Source: CAISDA01 sp050258555
Lineage (GTDB): Bacteria > Bacteroidota > Ignavibacteria > UBA10030 > UBA8401
Length of the DNA: 64,000 nucleotides
Assembly: GCA_050258555.1 (NCBI GenBank)
Contig: JBLMZA010000081.1
Coordinates: forward strand, 62,001-126,000
Direction: 5' to 3'
The notes beneath the pieces were generated by a model. That model was not told the DNA's origin. It worked only from the letters and a program-made list of their open reading frames with translations, and made no database searches. Shown piece by piece: positions 39,765 to 50,625 of the stretch. Position 1 is the stretch's first letter. Each line of letters opens with the position of its first letter. The translations under genes and the position numbers were made by a program.

Positions 39765-41768
39765 ATGGACAGAGTCTATACCCTCGAAAAACTTTCAATG
39801 GGCGATGTCGGCCCCGTGCGCATCGTTCAACTGTATGCCGACGGCTTCGAACAGCTCACGCTGCAGGAAAAGATCTTCATCTATTACCTGACCCAGGCGG
39901 CCGTGGCCGGCCGCGATATCGCCATCGATCAGCGCCACAAAGACGGATTGACCGTCCGTTCCCTCCTGGAAGCCGTGCTGACGCATCCCGCGGGCACGCC
40001 CGAGGCGGTCATCGAAAAGATCCGGCTCTATGCGAAGCTCTTCTGGGTCAATAACGGCTTTCATGACGATATCACATCGCGAAAATTCGTTCCCGAATGC
40101 ACATTCGCCGAGTTCAGCGACGCCGTCAGACGCGCCGTCTCGGCCGGGGCGGTGATCGACGGGGCCGGAGAGGCATCGCTCGACGACATCCTCTCGCGCA
40201 TTGAACGCGTGATCTTCGATCCCGGGATCGATCCCATCCGGACCAATAAGACGCCGGGCGAGGACATCATCTCGGGAAGCGCCAACAACCTCTATGAGGG
40301 GACGACATTCGATGAAGTCGATGCCTGGGCCAAAAGCGGCGGCGAGCACTATCCGCTGAATTCGAAAGTCGTCAAGCGCAACGGCGTGCTGGAAGAAGAA
40401 GTCTACCGCACCGGCACGCGCCATATCGGCGGCACGATCCCGGCGGGAAAATATGCGGCCGATCTGGAATCGGTGATCGATTACCTGGCGCGCGCCCGGC
40501 CCTATGCCGCATCGCCGCAGCAGCAGGAGTCGATCGACAAACTGATCACATTCTACCGCACCGGCGCACCCGAGGCGTGGCGGGCCTTCACCATCAGCTG
40601 GCTTGCCGATACCGAGGTGCGAGTCGACTTCATACACGGATTTATCGAAGTCTACCTCGATGCGCGCGGCATGAAGGGACAGTATGAAGCGATCATCAAC
40701 TTCGCCGATCCGGTCCTGACAGAAACCGTGCAGAAGATCGGATCATCGGCGCGCTATTTCGAAGAGCGCATGCCCTGGAGCGACCTTTACAAGAAGGCCG
40801 ACGTCCAGCCGCTCAAGGCGAGCGTCATTAACGTCGTGGTCGAGACGGGGGATGCCGGACCGGTCTCGGCCATCGGCATCAATCTTCCGAACGAGGAGGA
40901 TATCCGCGAACGCTTCGGCAGCAAATCGGTCTCGCTCAACAACATCGTCGATGCCTACGAGAAATCGGGCGGACGGGACATTGCGCGCGAGTTTTCCTTC
41001 GATGATGCGGAATATGAACGCTTTCTCCGATTCGGGCGCACGGCCGACAATCTCCATACGGCGCTCCATGAAGTGCTCGGGCACGGCTCGGGAAAGATGG
41101 ATCCGTCTGTGACCGGGGATCCGCATACGCTGCTGCCCGGGTATTATTCCACGCTTGAAGAAGCGCGCGCCGATCTCGTGGCGCTGTGGCACATCTGGGA
41201 TGACAGGCTCAAGGAGTTCGGCGCCGTCGATGGTGACAATGAAACTGCCCGCGCCATGTACGACAAGGAAGTCCGCAACGCGCTTCTGGTGCAGCTGCAG
41301 CGCGTGCCCAAAGGCACCGACCAGCTCGAGGAAGACCACATGAAAAACCGGCAGCTCATTGCCGCATGGCTCATGGACAATACCGATGCGATCGAGAAAA
41401 CGGTGCGCGACGGAAAGACCTTTGTCCGCGTGCGCGACTATGCAGCGATGAGAGAAGGCGTGGGCATACTGCTTTCGGAGGTGATGCGCATCAAGGCAAC
41501 GGGCGATCTCGCCTCGGCCAGGCGGCTCATCGACCGCTACGGACTCAAGATCGATACCGCGCTCAGAGACGAGGTGCTCGAGCGCATGGCGCATCTGGAC
41601 CGCGCCGTCTACACCGGATTTGTGATGCCGAAGCTCGAGCCGGTCCATGACGGCGGAAGGCGCATCAAGGACGTCACGGTGAGCTATCCGCTCAATCTCG
41701 AGCGCCAGATGCTCGAATATTCCGCCTTCACACGGATGGAAAAAGCAAAGCGGCGCGGGCTCTTTTGA
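39765..41768 (+). CDS. Dipeptidyl peptidase III-like zinc peptidase (M49)
   Basis: The 667-residue protein carries the two zinc motifs of peptidase family M49: HEVLGH at residues 435-440 (HExxGH) and EEARAD at 465-470 (EExxA-D/E). Known members release dipeptides from the N-terminus of short peptides in the cytoplasm. No signal peptide is seen. Length fits the bacterial DPP III group (about 670 residues). ATG 39765 follows AAGGAA, and a sigma-70 promoter lies 76 bases upstream. The exact substrate range is not readable from sequence. Confidence 0.9.
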   Translation: MDRVYTLEKLSMGDVGPVRIVQLYADGFEQLTLQEKIFIYYLTQAAVAGRDIAIDQRHKDGLTVRSLLEAVLTHPAGTPEAVIEKIRLYAKLFWVNNGFHDDITSRKFVPECTFAEFSDAVRRAVSAGAVIDGAGEASLDDILSRIERVIFDPGIDPIRTNKTPGEDIISGSANNLYEGTTFDEVDAWAKSGGEHYPLNSKVVKRNGVLEEEVYRTGTRHIGGTIPAGKYAADLESVIDYLARARPYAASPQQQESIDKLITFYRTGAPEAWRAFTISWLADTEVRVDFIHGFIEVYLDARGMKGQYEAIINFADPVLTETVQKIGSSARYFEERMPWSDLYKKADVQPLKASVINVVVETGDAGPVSAIGINLPNEEDIRERFGSKSVSLNNIVDAYEKSGGRDIAREFSFDDAEYERFLRFGRTADNLHTALHEVLGHGSGKMDPSVTGDPHTLLPGYYSTLEEARADLVALWHIWDDRLKEFGAVDGDNETARAMYDKEVRNALLVQLQRVPKGTDQLEEDHMKNRQLIAAWLMDNTDAIEKTVRDGKTFVRVRDYAAMREGVGILLSEVMRIKATGDLASARRLIDRYGLKIDTALRDEVLERMAHLDRAVYTGFVMPKLEPVHDGGRRIKDVTVSYPLNLERQMLEYSAFTRMEKAKRRGLF

Positions 41769-41799
41769 GGCCGCGTGAGGCCGCGGCCCATTGGCATTC

Positions 41800-41828
41800 T
41801 TGACATCCCTCGAAATTCTCAGTATCTT
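41800..41828 (+). promoter_or_regulatory. Sigma-70 promoter of lon
   Basis: A perfect TTGACA (41800-41805), 17 bases, then TATCTT (41823-41828), about 45 bases before the start codon. No CIRCE-like inverted repeat is seen, so HrcA-type heat-shock control is not suggested. Confidence 0.75.
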
Positions 41829-41872
41829 TTCACTCTGAAAAATTTTCCTGCTTGGGAATTGAAAGGCGCGCG

Positions 41873-44275
<2,403 letters not shown>

Positions 44276-44298
44276 TTTTTTTTCTCAGAGTATCTTCT

Positions 44299-46113
44299 AT
44301 GTCGTATCAGGTTACCGCCCGCAAATGGCGTCCGATGGTCTTCGATGATGTCATCGGACAGACACACGTTTCCAACACGCTCCGCAACGCGCTTGTGTCC
44401 GGGCGCCTTGCGCACGCGTTTATCTTCAGCGGCACGCGCGGCTGCGGCAAGACGACCACGGCCCGCATCCTGGCGCGCGCGGTGAACTGTCTTCATCCGA
44501 AGAACAACGATCCCTGCAACGAGTGCGAGATCTGCCGCGAGATCATCGACGGCCGGTCGATGGACGTGATTGAGATCGACGGCGCCTCCAACCGCGGCGT
44601 CGAGGAGATCCGAAACCTGCGCGAGTCGGTGCGCTATGCGCCCTCGCGCGGTTCGAAGAAAGTCTACATCATCGACGAAGTCCACATGCTCACCAAGGAA
44701 GCGTTCAATGCGCTTCTGAAGACGCTCGAGGAGCCGCCCTCCCATGTGCTCTTCATCTTCGCCACGACGGAAATCCACAAGGTGCCCGCGACGATTCTCT
44801 CGCGCTGCCAGCGCTACGACTTCCGCCGCATCTCGGTCGATGAGATCATGGGACGCCTGCGCTATATCGCAGGCCAGGAAGGCATCGCAATCGACGAGGA
44901 CTCGCTCCTGTTGATCGCCAAAAAAGGCGACGGCTCGATGCGCGATGCGCAGTCGATCTTCGACCAGGTCGTCTCGTTCTGCGGCATGACCATCGCCGCG
45001 CGCCAGGTGGCCGAAGCCCTGAGCATCGTCGATGCGGAACTGTATTTCAGAGTGTCAGAGGCGGTGGCCGCGCACGATACGAAAGCAGGCCTTGCGCTCG
45101 TCGATGACGTCGTGCAGACGGGCTACGACCTGAAGGAATTCCTGGCCGGACTCTCCGAACACCTGCGCAATCTTCTGATCGTCAAGACCACAGGCGATGC
45201 GAAGATGATCGAAGAGACCGATCTCTCCCGGGCGCGCTATCTCGATACCGCCGCGAAATTTTCCGTCCACGATCTGCTCCGGCTCTCGCGCACGGTCTCC
45301 GAACTGGAAAGCGAGATCCGCTACAGCGTCCAGCCGCGGTTCAAGGTCGAAATCGCGATGGTGCAGATGACAAAGATGGAAGCCTCCGTCCGCATCGACG
45401 CACTGCTGGCGCAGATCGAGGACTTAAAAAAAAAGTTTCCGGCCGCCGGTAGCGCCTCCGGCCTGACGACACCGTCCCAGCCCTCTCTGTCAATATCCGC
45501 GGCAGCCGCAGGAGCGCGCGAGACATCATCACCGCAGGCGAAGAAACCGGGCGCCTCCGATTCGAAGCCGAAATTTTCCGTCTCGATTTCCGCGCCCTCC
45601 TCGCTTGGCATGGCGCATCCGGCTGCCGGCGCGGCAACCGTGATGGAATCGGCGGCGCCTTCGTTCTCCGGCTCCGCCTCTTCAACCGCATCGGGCGCCT
45701 CGCTCTCGATCGAGCGCGTGAAGGAGGAGTGGGCCAGTGTCGTCGATGAGATCACGCGCGAACGCATCAATGTCGGCTCGATGGTCTCGCGCTGCATGCC
45801 GCTCGAGATCGCCGGAGGCACGCTCCGCATCGCCTGCCCGGATGCCTATCATGCCAGCACGTTCCTCCAGTACAAGGACTATCTCACCCCGCAGATCAAC
45901 AAGTTCTTTTCCTCCCGGCTCCTGCTCGAACCGGTCGTGGACATGCGCGAGGGAGCCGCGGTGATTCCCTCCTCCGACGCATATCCATCCCTGGTGTCCG
46001 AAGGCACGGCCCCCGGCTCTCCGGCCCCCGCCGGCACGGCCCGCACGCAGGCCGAGATGGAGCATCCGATCGTGAAGATCCTCTTCCGCGACTTCGAGGC
46101 CGACCCCCTCTGA
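44299..46113 (+). CDS. dnaX: DNA polymerase III subunit gamma/tau
   Basis: The 604-residue protein shows the clamp-loader ATPase: SYQVTARKWRPMVFDDVIGQ, Walker A GTRGCGKTT at 45-53, a zinc module with Cys residues in NNDPCNECEIC, the DEVHMLTKEAFNALLKTLE box and SRCQRYDF sensor region. The tail from about residue 385 to 475 is Ser/Ala/Pro-rich, followed by a tau-type domain. It loads the sliding clamp at the replication fork. It starts 23 bases after lon and may be partly co-transcribed. No frameshift site for gamma is evident, except the poly-A run at 45425-45434, where slippage is conceivable. Confidence 0.96.
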   Translation: MSYQVTARKWRPMVFDDVIGQTHVSNTLRNALVSGRLAHAFIFSGTRGCGKTTTARILARAVNCLHPKNNDPCNECEICREIIDGRSMDVIEIDGASNRGVEEIRNLRESVRYAPSRGSKKVYIIDEVHMLTKEAFNALLKTLEEPPSHVLFIFATTEIHKVPATILSRCQRYDFRRISVDEIMGRLRYIAGQEGIAIDEDSLLLIAKKGDGSMRDAQSIFDQVVSFCGMTIAARQVAEALSIVDAELYFRVSEAVAAHDTKAGLALVDDVVQTGYDLKEFLAGLSEHLRNLLIVKTTGDAKMIEETDLSRARYLDTAAKFSVHDLLRLSRTVSELESEIRYSVQPRFKVEIAMVQMTKMEASVRIDALLAQIEDLKKKFPAAGSASGLTTPSQPSLSISAAAAGARETSSPQAKKPGASDSKPKFSVSISAPSSLGMAHPAAGAATVMESAAPSFSGSASSTASGASLSIERVKEEWASVVDEITRERINVGSMVSRCMPLEIAGGTLRIACPDAYHASTFLQYKDYLTPQINKFFSSRLLLEPVVDMREGAAVIPSSDAYPSLVSEGTAPGSPAPAGTARTQAEMEHPIVKILFRDFEADPL

Positions 46114-46212
46114 GAGATCCGGCAAATTGCGCAAATCGTGCATTCCGACCGTAAAACCTCCTCATTTCCGCTAAAAATCCAAGTAATTACGGAAAAATAA
46201 AAAAAGTTCACA

Positions 46213-46247
46213 TTCCGGGAACTCAATTTTGTTGTAATATATATAAG
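46213..46247 (+). promoter_or_regulatory. Candidate promoter of the sigma factor gene
   Basis: TATAAG (46242-46247) follows the very AT-rich stretch TTGTTGTAATATA. Upstream lies TTCCGGGAACTC; GGAACT at 46218-46223 resembles an ECF-type -35 with an 18-base spacer, and TTCCGGGAA is a near-palindrome. Which sigma factor uses it is unclear; self-activation is only a guess. Confidence 0.35.
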
Positions 46248-46307
46248 GGTTGCCTGAAGTGCGTCTGCGGGCCGCCCCCTTTTTCACAACAAAAAGGAAT
46301 TTCCGTT

Positions 46308-46940
46308 ATGACATCGATTGAACGAAAAGAATACGACCGTCTTTACCAGCAGGAGATGGTTCCGCATATGGATCTGTTGTATCATTTCGCACTCCGCACC
46401 ACCGGCAGCCCCGATGATGCCAAAGACCTGCTTCAGGAAACCTATCTGAAGGCCTACCGGTTCATCGATAAGTACGAGCGGGGGACCAATGCGAAAGCCT
46501 GGCTCTTCAGGATCATGAAGAATTCATTCATCAACAACTACCGGAAGCATTCGCGCGCGCCCGAACAGGTCGACTACGATGCGATCGAGGATTATTACGA
46601 ACTCGTGCGCGACCAGACGGCCGACGGAAATGACATGCGCAAGCAGTTCTATAACGATCTCCTGGAAGATGAAGTGGTCAAGGCCATGGAATCGATCACC
46701 GAGGAGTTCCGGACGATCATCATTCTTTCCGATCTCGAGGGACTCACATACGAGGAGATCTCTGAAATGCTGGATATCCCGCTCGGCACGGTGCGCTCGC
46801 GCCTGCACAGGGCCCGGAAAAACCTGCAGGTCAAGCTGAGAAAGTTCGCGCTTGCCAAGGGCTACCTTTCCAAGGAGCTCCGTGAGAGCGTCGCCACGGA
46901 AGAGGAAGAGGATGAACCGCAGGCGTATTCGTTTGCGTGA
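46308..46940 (+). CDS. Sigma-70 family (ECF-type) RNA polymerase sigma factor
   Basis: The 210-residue protein has region 2 (about 14-80; DAKDLLQETYLKAYRFID, GTNAKAWLFRIMKNSFIN) and region 4 (about 128-180; LEGLTYEEISEMLDIPLGTV, RSRLHRARKNLQVKL). The overall sequence looks like the small sigma factor conserved in the Chlorobi/Ignavibacteria/Rhodothermota group. No anti-sigma gene is adjacent, so control is not by a neighbouring partner. It has a long AT-rich upstream region of nearly 200 bases. It is not a FliA-type sigma-28. Confidence 0.93.
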   Translation: MTSIERKEYDRLYQQEMVPHMDLLYHFALRTTGSPDDAKDLLQETYLKAYRFIDKYERGTNAKAWLFRIMKNSFINNYRKHSRAPEQVDYDAIEDYYELVRDQTADGNDMRKQFYNDLLEDEVVKAMESITEEFRTIIILSDLEGLTYEEISEMLDIPLGTVRSRLHRARKNLQVKLRKFALAKGYLSKELRESVATEEEEDEPQAYSFA

Positions 46941-46993
46941 GAGCCGGAGAGGCAGGACGGTACTCGATGAGTCGGGTGCGGGATCATCCCGGC

Positions 46994-47022
46994 TTGGAAG
47001 AGTCTCATGAAAGTTGTATGTT
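46994..47022 (+). promoter_or_regulatory. Candidate sigma-70 promoter, possibly giving a leaderless mRNA
   Basis: TTGGAA (46994-46999), 17 bases, TATGTT (47017-47022). Transcription would begin close to the ATG at 47029, so the message would have almost no leader. No ribosome site is seen before that ATG, in keeping with this. Confidence 0.4.
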
Positions 47023-47028
47023 AGAAGT

Positions 47029-48303
47029 ATGAAAACGCTCGTTATGATCATACTGTGCGCGCTTCTTGTATCGGCTCCGCGCGCAGAGTCGCAGCAGAAA
47101 ATCCTGGTGCCGATGGATCTGCGCCAGGCCAATCACCTGAAGGCGTACGGAATCGCCTATTGGTCGCTTCAGAAGGGCATCGACGTCGAATGGATGCTCA
47201 ATTACAGAGGCGGCTCATTTCTCATGGACGCCCTCCCGGCACTCGAACAAGAGTGCCGGGTGCGCGGCGTCACCTTCGAATCGCTCTCGGGCGCCGATGC
47301 CGCCCGGATCCTCGCGGAAGTCAACAACGAATCGACGAACATGGATGTCGTGAAGCTCGAGAAGGCGCCGAAAATCGCCGTCTATGTGCCGCCGACATTC
47401 AAGCCGTGGGACGATGCCGTGACGCTGACGCTGGAATATGCCGAGATCCCGTACAAGAAAATCTGGGATGATGAAGTGCTCTCGGGCCGGCTTTCGGAAT
47501 ACGACTGGCTGCATCTGCATCATGAGGATTTCACGGGCCAGTACGGAAAGTTCTACGCCACGCACCGATCATCGCCCTGGTACATCGAGCAGCAACTGCT
47601 CTATGAAAAGAAGGCGAAGGAGCTCGGATTCCAAAAAGTGTCGGATGAAAAGAAAGCCGTGGCCCGCGGCATACGCGATTATGTGGCCAAGGGGGGATTC
47701 ATGTTCGCCATGTGCTCGGCGACAGACAGTTACGATATCGCCCTGGCATCCGAAAATGTCGACATCTGCGACGCCGTCTTCGACGGCGACCCGCCCGATC
47801 CCGATGCGCAGAGCCGGCTCGACTTTTCAAAAACCTTCGCGTTCCGGAATTTCACGATCGACACCAATCCGATGCGTTACGAGTATTCGGACATCGACAT
47901 CCCGCCGTCCGATCCCGTGCCGATGCGCGATCCGAATGCCGATTACTTCACGCTCTTCGAGTTCTCTGCAAAGTACGATCCGGTGCCGACGATGCTCACG
48001 CAGAATCATGTCAATGTGATCAAGGGCTTCATGGGGCAGACCACCGCGTTCAAAAAGACGCTCATCAAGCCGAACGTGGTGATCCTTGCCGAGCGCGAGG
48101 GGACCGAAGAGGTGAAGTACCTGCACGGTAACTACGGCCGCGGCACATTCACGTTCTACGGCGGGCATGATCCGGAAGATTATCAGCATGCGGTGGGAGA
48201 TCCGCCCACGGATCTGAACCTTCACAAGAATTCGCCGGGCTACCGGCTCATCCTCAACAACATCCTTTTTCCCGCCGCCAAGAAAAAGCAGCAAAAGACG
48301 TAG
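47029..48303 (+). CDS. Secreted protein of the family labelled 'asparagine synthetase B' in Bacteroidota
   Basis: The 424-residue protein starts with a signal peptide (residues 1-21, MKTLVMIILCALLVSAPRA). Mature motifs include ILVPMDLRQANHLKAYGIAY, WMLNYRGGSFLMDALP, WLHLHHEDFTGQYGKF, FMFAMCSATDSYDIALA and FYGGHDPEDYQHAVGDPPTD. From memory this family is widespread in Bacteroidota and often carries the name asparagine synthetase B, yet I see none of the AsnB glutaminase or PPi-motif signatures. The His-rich and Asp-rich motifs suggest an extracytoplasmic enzyme. Function is unknown. A start at the upstream TTG 47014 is unlikely. Confidence 0.75.
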   Translation: MKTLVMIILCALLVSAPRAESQQKILVPMDLRQANHLKAYGIAYWSLQKGIDVEWMLNYRGGSFLMDALPALEQECRVRGVTFESLSGADAARILAEVNNESTNMDVVKLEKAPKIAVYVPPTFKPWDDAVTLTLEYAEIPYKKIWDDEVLSGRLSEYDWLHLHHEDFTGQYGKFYATHRSSPWYIEQQLLYEKKAKELGFQKVSDEKKAVARGIRDYVAKGGFMFAMCSATDSYDIALASENVDICDAVFDGDPPDPDAQSRLDFSKTFAFRNFTIDTNPMRYEYSDIDIPPSDPVPMRDPNADYFTLFEFSAKYDPVPTMLTQNHVNVIKGFMGQTTAFKKTLIKPNVVILAEREGTEEVKYLHGNYGRGTFTFYGGHDPEDYQHAVGDPPTDLNLHKNSPGYRLILNNILFPAAKKKQQKT

Positions 48304-48312
48304 CCATTTTTT

Positions 48313-49563
48313 TCAGAAGAAGATCACAAACGGCACATGCAGGAGCGCCCAGAGCCCGTAGCGGAAGAACGTCTCGTTGCGGACCGAGCGGTGCTGAAGC
48401 TGTGCTCCGAAATACGAGCCGGCTGCGACCGTGTTGCTCATCGTGGCGATGATCACCGCCGAGACGACCAGCGGCTCGACGGCCGTGCTGTTGTTGATCA
48501 GGGACAGGATGAAGGGATTGATATCGGTGACGCCTACCAGCGCCGAAAGCGCCAGGAGTCCCGCCGTGCCGAACATGTTCCGGATGAGAATCGTGACGAC
48601 CGAGATGAGCACGAAGAAGACCGCGAAGAACATCGCGGGCTTGATTTCGAACGGGTTCTGCAGCGTTTCCACCTCCGCGATCTCCTTCGGCGTGGCGTCA
48701 TGGGTGAGAAAGCGCGGCGCCATGATGATGCCGATGCCCGCCAGAATCGCCAGCTTCCACCACAGATAGGGGACATACGCGGGATCGAGAAACCAGATGA
48801 GCGCGAGCACACGCAAGTGCATCATGCTGCTGGCAAGCAGTGCGGCCTGCAGCGCGCCGCCGCTGCGTTCGGGCGTGCGCCGGGCGATGCGTCCGGCAGA
48901 CACGCTCACGGCCGTGCTCGAGACGATGCCGCCTAAGAGTCCCGAAAGCCACATGCCGCGCGAGCCCCCGAATTTTTTCATCAGGAGGTAGCCCACGAAT
49001 CCGAGCGACGAGACGAGAATGACGATCTTCCAGATCGCCGTCGGATTGAGCTTGAAGGGGGTGTATTCCTGATTCGGCAGCACCGGAAGAATGATCGCCG
49101 TGACGAGAATGAATTTGATGACGGCCAGAAATTCCGACTTGTTCAATCGTTCGACGTAGCTTTCCACTTCCGCCTTTTCCGAAAGCAGGAGCGTGCTGAT
49201 GATGGCCAGCGCCATCGACACCCAGATGTCGGTCAAAAGCGCGAGCGCGCCGACCAGGAATGTGAGCAGCGCCGCCACTTCGCTCGTCCAGCCCAGGCGT
49301 CCGCCGCGCAGCTTCGCATAATAGGACAGCAGCACCAGAGAGGCGATCGAGATCATGCCCACCGGAAGCGCCAGCGCGACGTTGATGTGATAGAGCCAGC
49401 CGCAGGCAAACCCATAGAGACTGATGAGAGAATACGTCCTGACGCCGGCGAAGACCGTGGATTTGCGTTCGACGCCGGTTGACTCGCGCTCGAGCCCGAC
49501 CAGGAAGCCGAGCGCGAGCGCGACCGTGAAGCGGAGTTCAAAGGTCCATTCGAATGAATTCAT
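48313..49563 (-). CDS. MgtC/SapB-DUF4010 family membrane protein
   Basis: The 416-residue protein has about ten or more hydrophobic helices. The first part resembles MgtC/SapB (ALALGFLVGLERES, GVRTYSLISLYGFACG) and the second DUF4010 (GGIVSSTAVSVSAGRIARRT, ALVGVTDINPFIL). MgtC-like proteins are linked to growth in low magnesium and to ATP synthase control, but the DUF4010 group is uncharacterised. The start overlaps the end of the DUF4412 gene by four bases, so both form one operon. It converges with the gene at 47029-48303. Confidence 0.85.
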   Translation of the reverse strand: MNSFEWTFELRFTVALALGFLVGLERESTGVERKSTVFAGVRTYSLISLYGFACGWLYHINVALALPVGMISIASLVLLSYYAKLRGGRLGWTSEVAALLTFLVGALALLTDIWVSMALAIISTLLLSEKAEVESYVERLNKSEFLAVIKFILVTAIILPVLPNQEYTPFKLNPTAIWKIVILVSSLGFVGYLLMKKFGGSRGMWLSGLLGGIVSSTAVSVSAGRIARRTPERSGGALQAALLASSMMHLRVLALIWFLDPAYVPYLWWKLAILAGIGIIMAPRFLTHDATPKEIAEVETLQNPFEIKPAMFFAVFFVLISVVTILIRNMFGTAGLLALSALVGVTDINPFILSLINNSTAVEPLVVSAVIIATMSNTVAAGSYFGAQLQHRSVRNETFFRYGLWALLHVPFVIFF

Positions 49564-50339
49564 CGGTCTTCTTTCTTCTGGAACATTTTTTCTTCAACCT
49601 TCTTGTAGCCTTTCGGTATCTCGAAGGCGGAGGCGGGAATTGCGCGCGACTCGAGCTTCGTCACCTTCGTGCTGATCGAGCCCATGTCGGTCTGCATCGG
49701 GAACCCTTCGACTTTCCTCATTCCTTCGGCGATCGCCTTGCCGAAGCGTCCCGGCATCTGGCTGGTCATGCGCTCGCTGAATTCCTGCCAGTCGCTTTTC
49801 ATCTTCTCGAATCCCCTGACCGCTTTGGTCGCCCAAACGCTCATCATGAGCTTGCCGCCCTGCCTGACTTCGCTCTTTGTGCAGGCGTAGCCGAGGATCG
49901 TTTTCTTCTCCGAAGTCTGTGTCACCTCGACCGGGCCCGTGGCGTTCATCGGGCCGACCATCTGCTCCATCATCTTGCGCTGTTCCTCCGGCATCGTCTT
50001 CATCTTCTCCTGCAATTCATCCATGCGCCGGTCGGCTTCCTTGCCCATTTCCTTCATGCGCTCTTCCATCTGATCGAACGATGTCTCCGAATACGTCTTC
50101 TCGGCATTGTTGACGGTGATGAAGACTTTCTTGTCGAGATTGACGATGATCGTCTGGCGCTTGCCCGAGGCCTGTTCGACTTTGAAGAGCCGGGGCATCA
50201 TCGAGCTTTTCGAGACATGGTCGCCGCCGGGGGCGCCCGTGAGAGTGCTTTCCCAATAGAAGCCTTGTGCAGACATCATCGATGCGGCAGCGCACAGCAG
50301 CACCGCGATCATTGCGATCCGAATCCGTAAACCGTTCAT
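49560..50339 (-). CDS. Secreted DUF4412-like protein
   Basis: The 259-residue protein has a signal peptide (about 1-21, MNGLRIRIAMIAVLLCAAAS) and a mature part with FYWESTLTGAPGG, a Met/Lys-rich helical segment (MEERMKEMGKEADRRMDELQ), and IPKGYKKVEEKMF near the end. The pattern fits DUF4412 proteins of Bacteroidota, which are exported and of unknown role. ATG 50339 has a strong GGGAGGGAGT ribosome site. A sigma-70 promoter at 50410-50438 drives it with the MgtC-like gene. Confidence 0.75.
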   Translation of the reverse strand: MNGLRIRIAMIAVLLCAAASMMSAQGFYWESTLTGAPGGDHVSKSSMMPRLFKVEQASGKRQTIIVNLDKKVFITVNNAEKTYSETSFDQMEERMKEMGKEADRRMDELQEKMKTMPEEQRKMMEQMVGPMNATGPVEVTQTSEKKTILGYACTKSEVRQGGKLMMSVWATKAVRGFEKMKSDWQEFSERMTSQMPGRFGKAIAEGMRKVEGFPMQTDMGSISTKVTKLESRAIPASAFEIPKGYKKVEEKMFQKKEDR

Positions 50340-50409
50340 ACTCCCTCCCCGAAAAATGATGTGTCTTCGTGAACTTCCGCTTTGCAACGCAGTGTCAATA
50401 TACGAATTC

Positions 50410-50438
50410 AGTATACAAAAAAAATCGGTGACGCTCAA
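50410..50438 (-). promoter_or_regulatory. Sigma-70 promoter of the DUF4412/MgtC-like operon
   Basis: On the minus strand TTGAGC (50438-50433) and TATACT (50415-50410) with a 17-base spacer that ends in a T-run. The start of transcription would be about 65 bases upstream of the ATG. Confidence 0.75.
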
Positions 50439-50565
50439 TTCTTTAGACATCTGTTGAATATTAGTCAGCCTTGAGGAGCGCTTCCGCACGCCTTTTCATG
50501 CTGAGGTCGAAGCGAAGTGCCGGATTCACTTCTGTTTTCTGCGCTCCCGTGCAGAGCCAAGAGTA

Positions 50566-50581
50566 TGGCACGGGCTTTGAA
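50566..50581 (+). promoter_or_regulatory. Sigma-54-like promoter of the fliK-flgD-flgE operon
   Basis: TGGCAC (50566-50571), 5 bases, TTGAA (50577-50581). The -24 is perfect; the -12 has GA in place of GC. The same variant occurs before fliL at 55628. Transcription would start about 35 bases before fliK. Confidence 0.62.
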
Positions 50582-50625
50582 GAACAAGAGTGCAACAGTC
50601 CATCGGAAGATGAAGGAGCGGTAGA

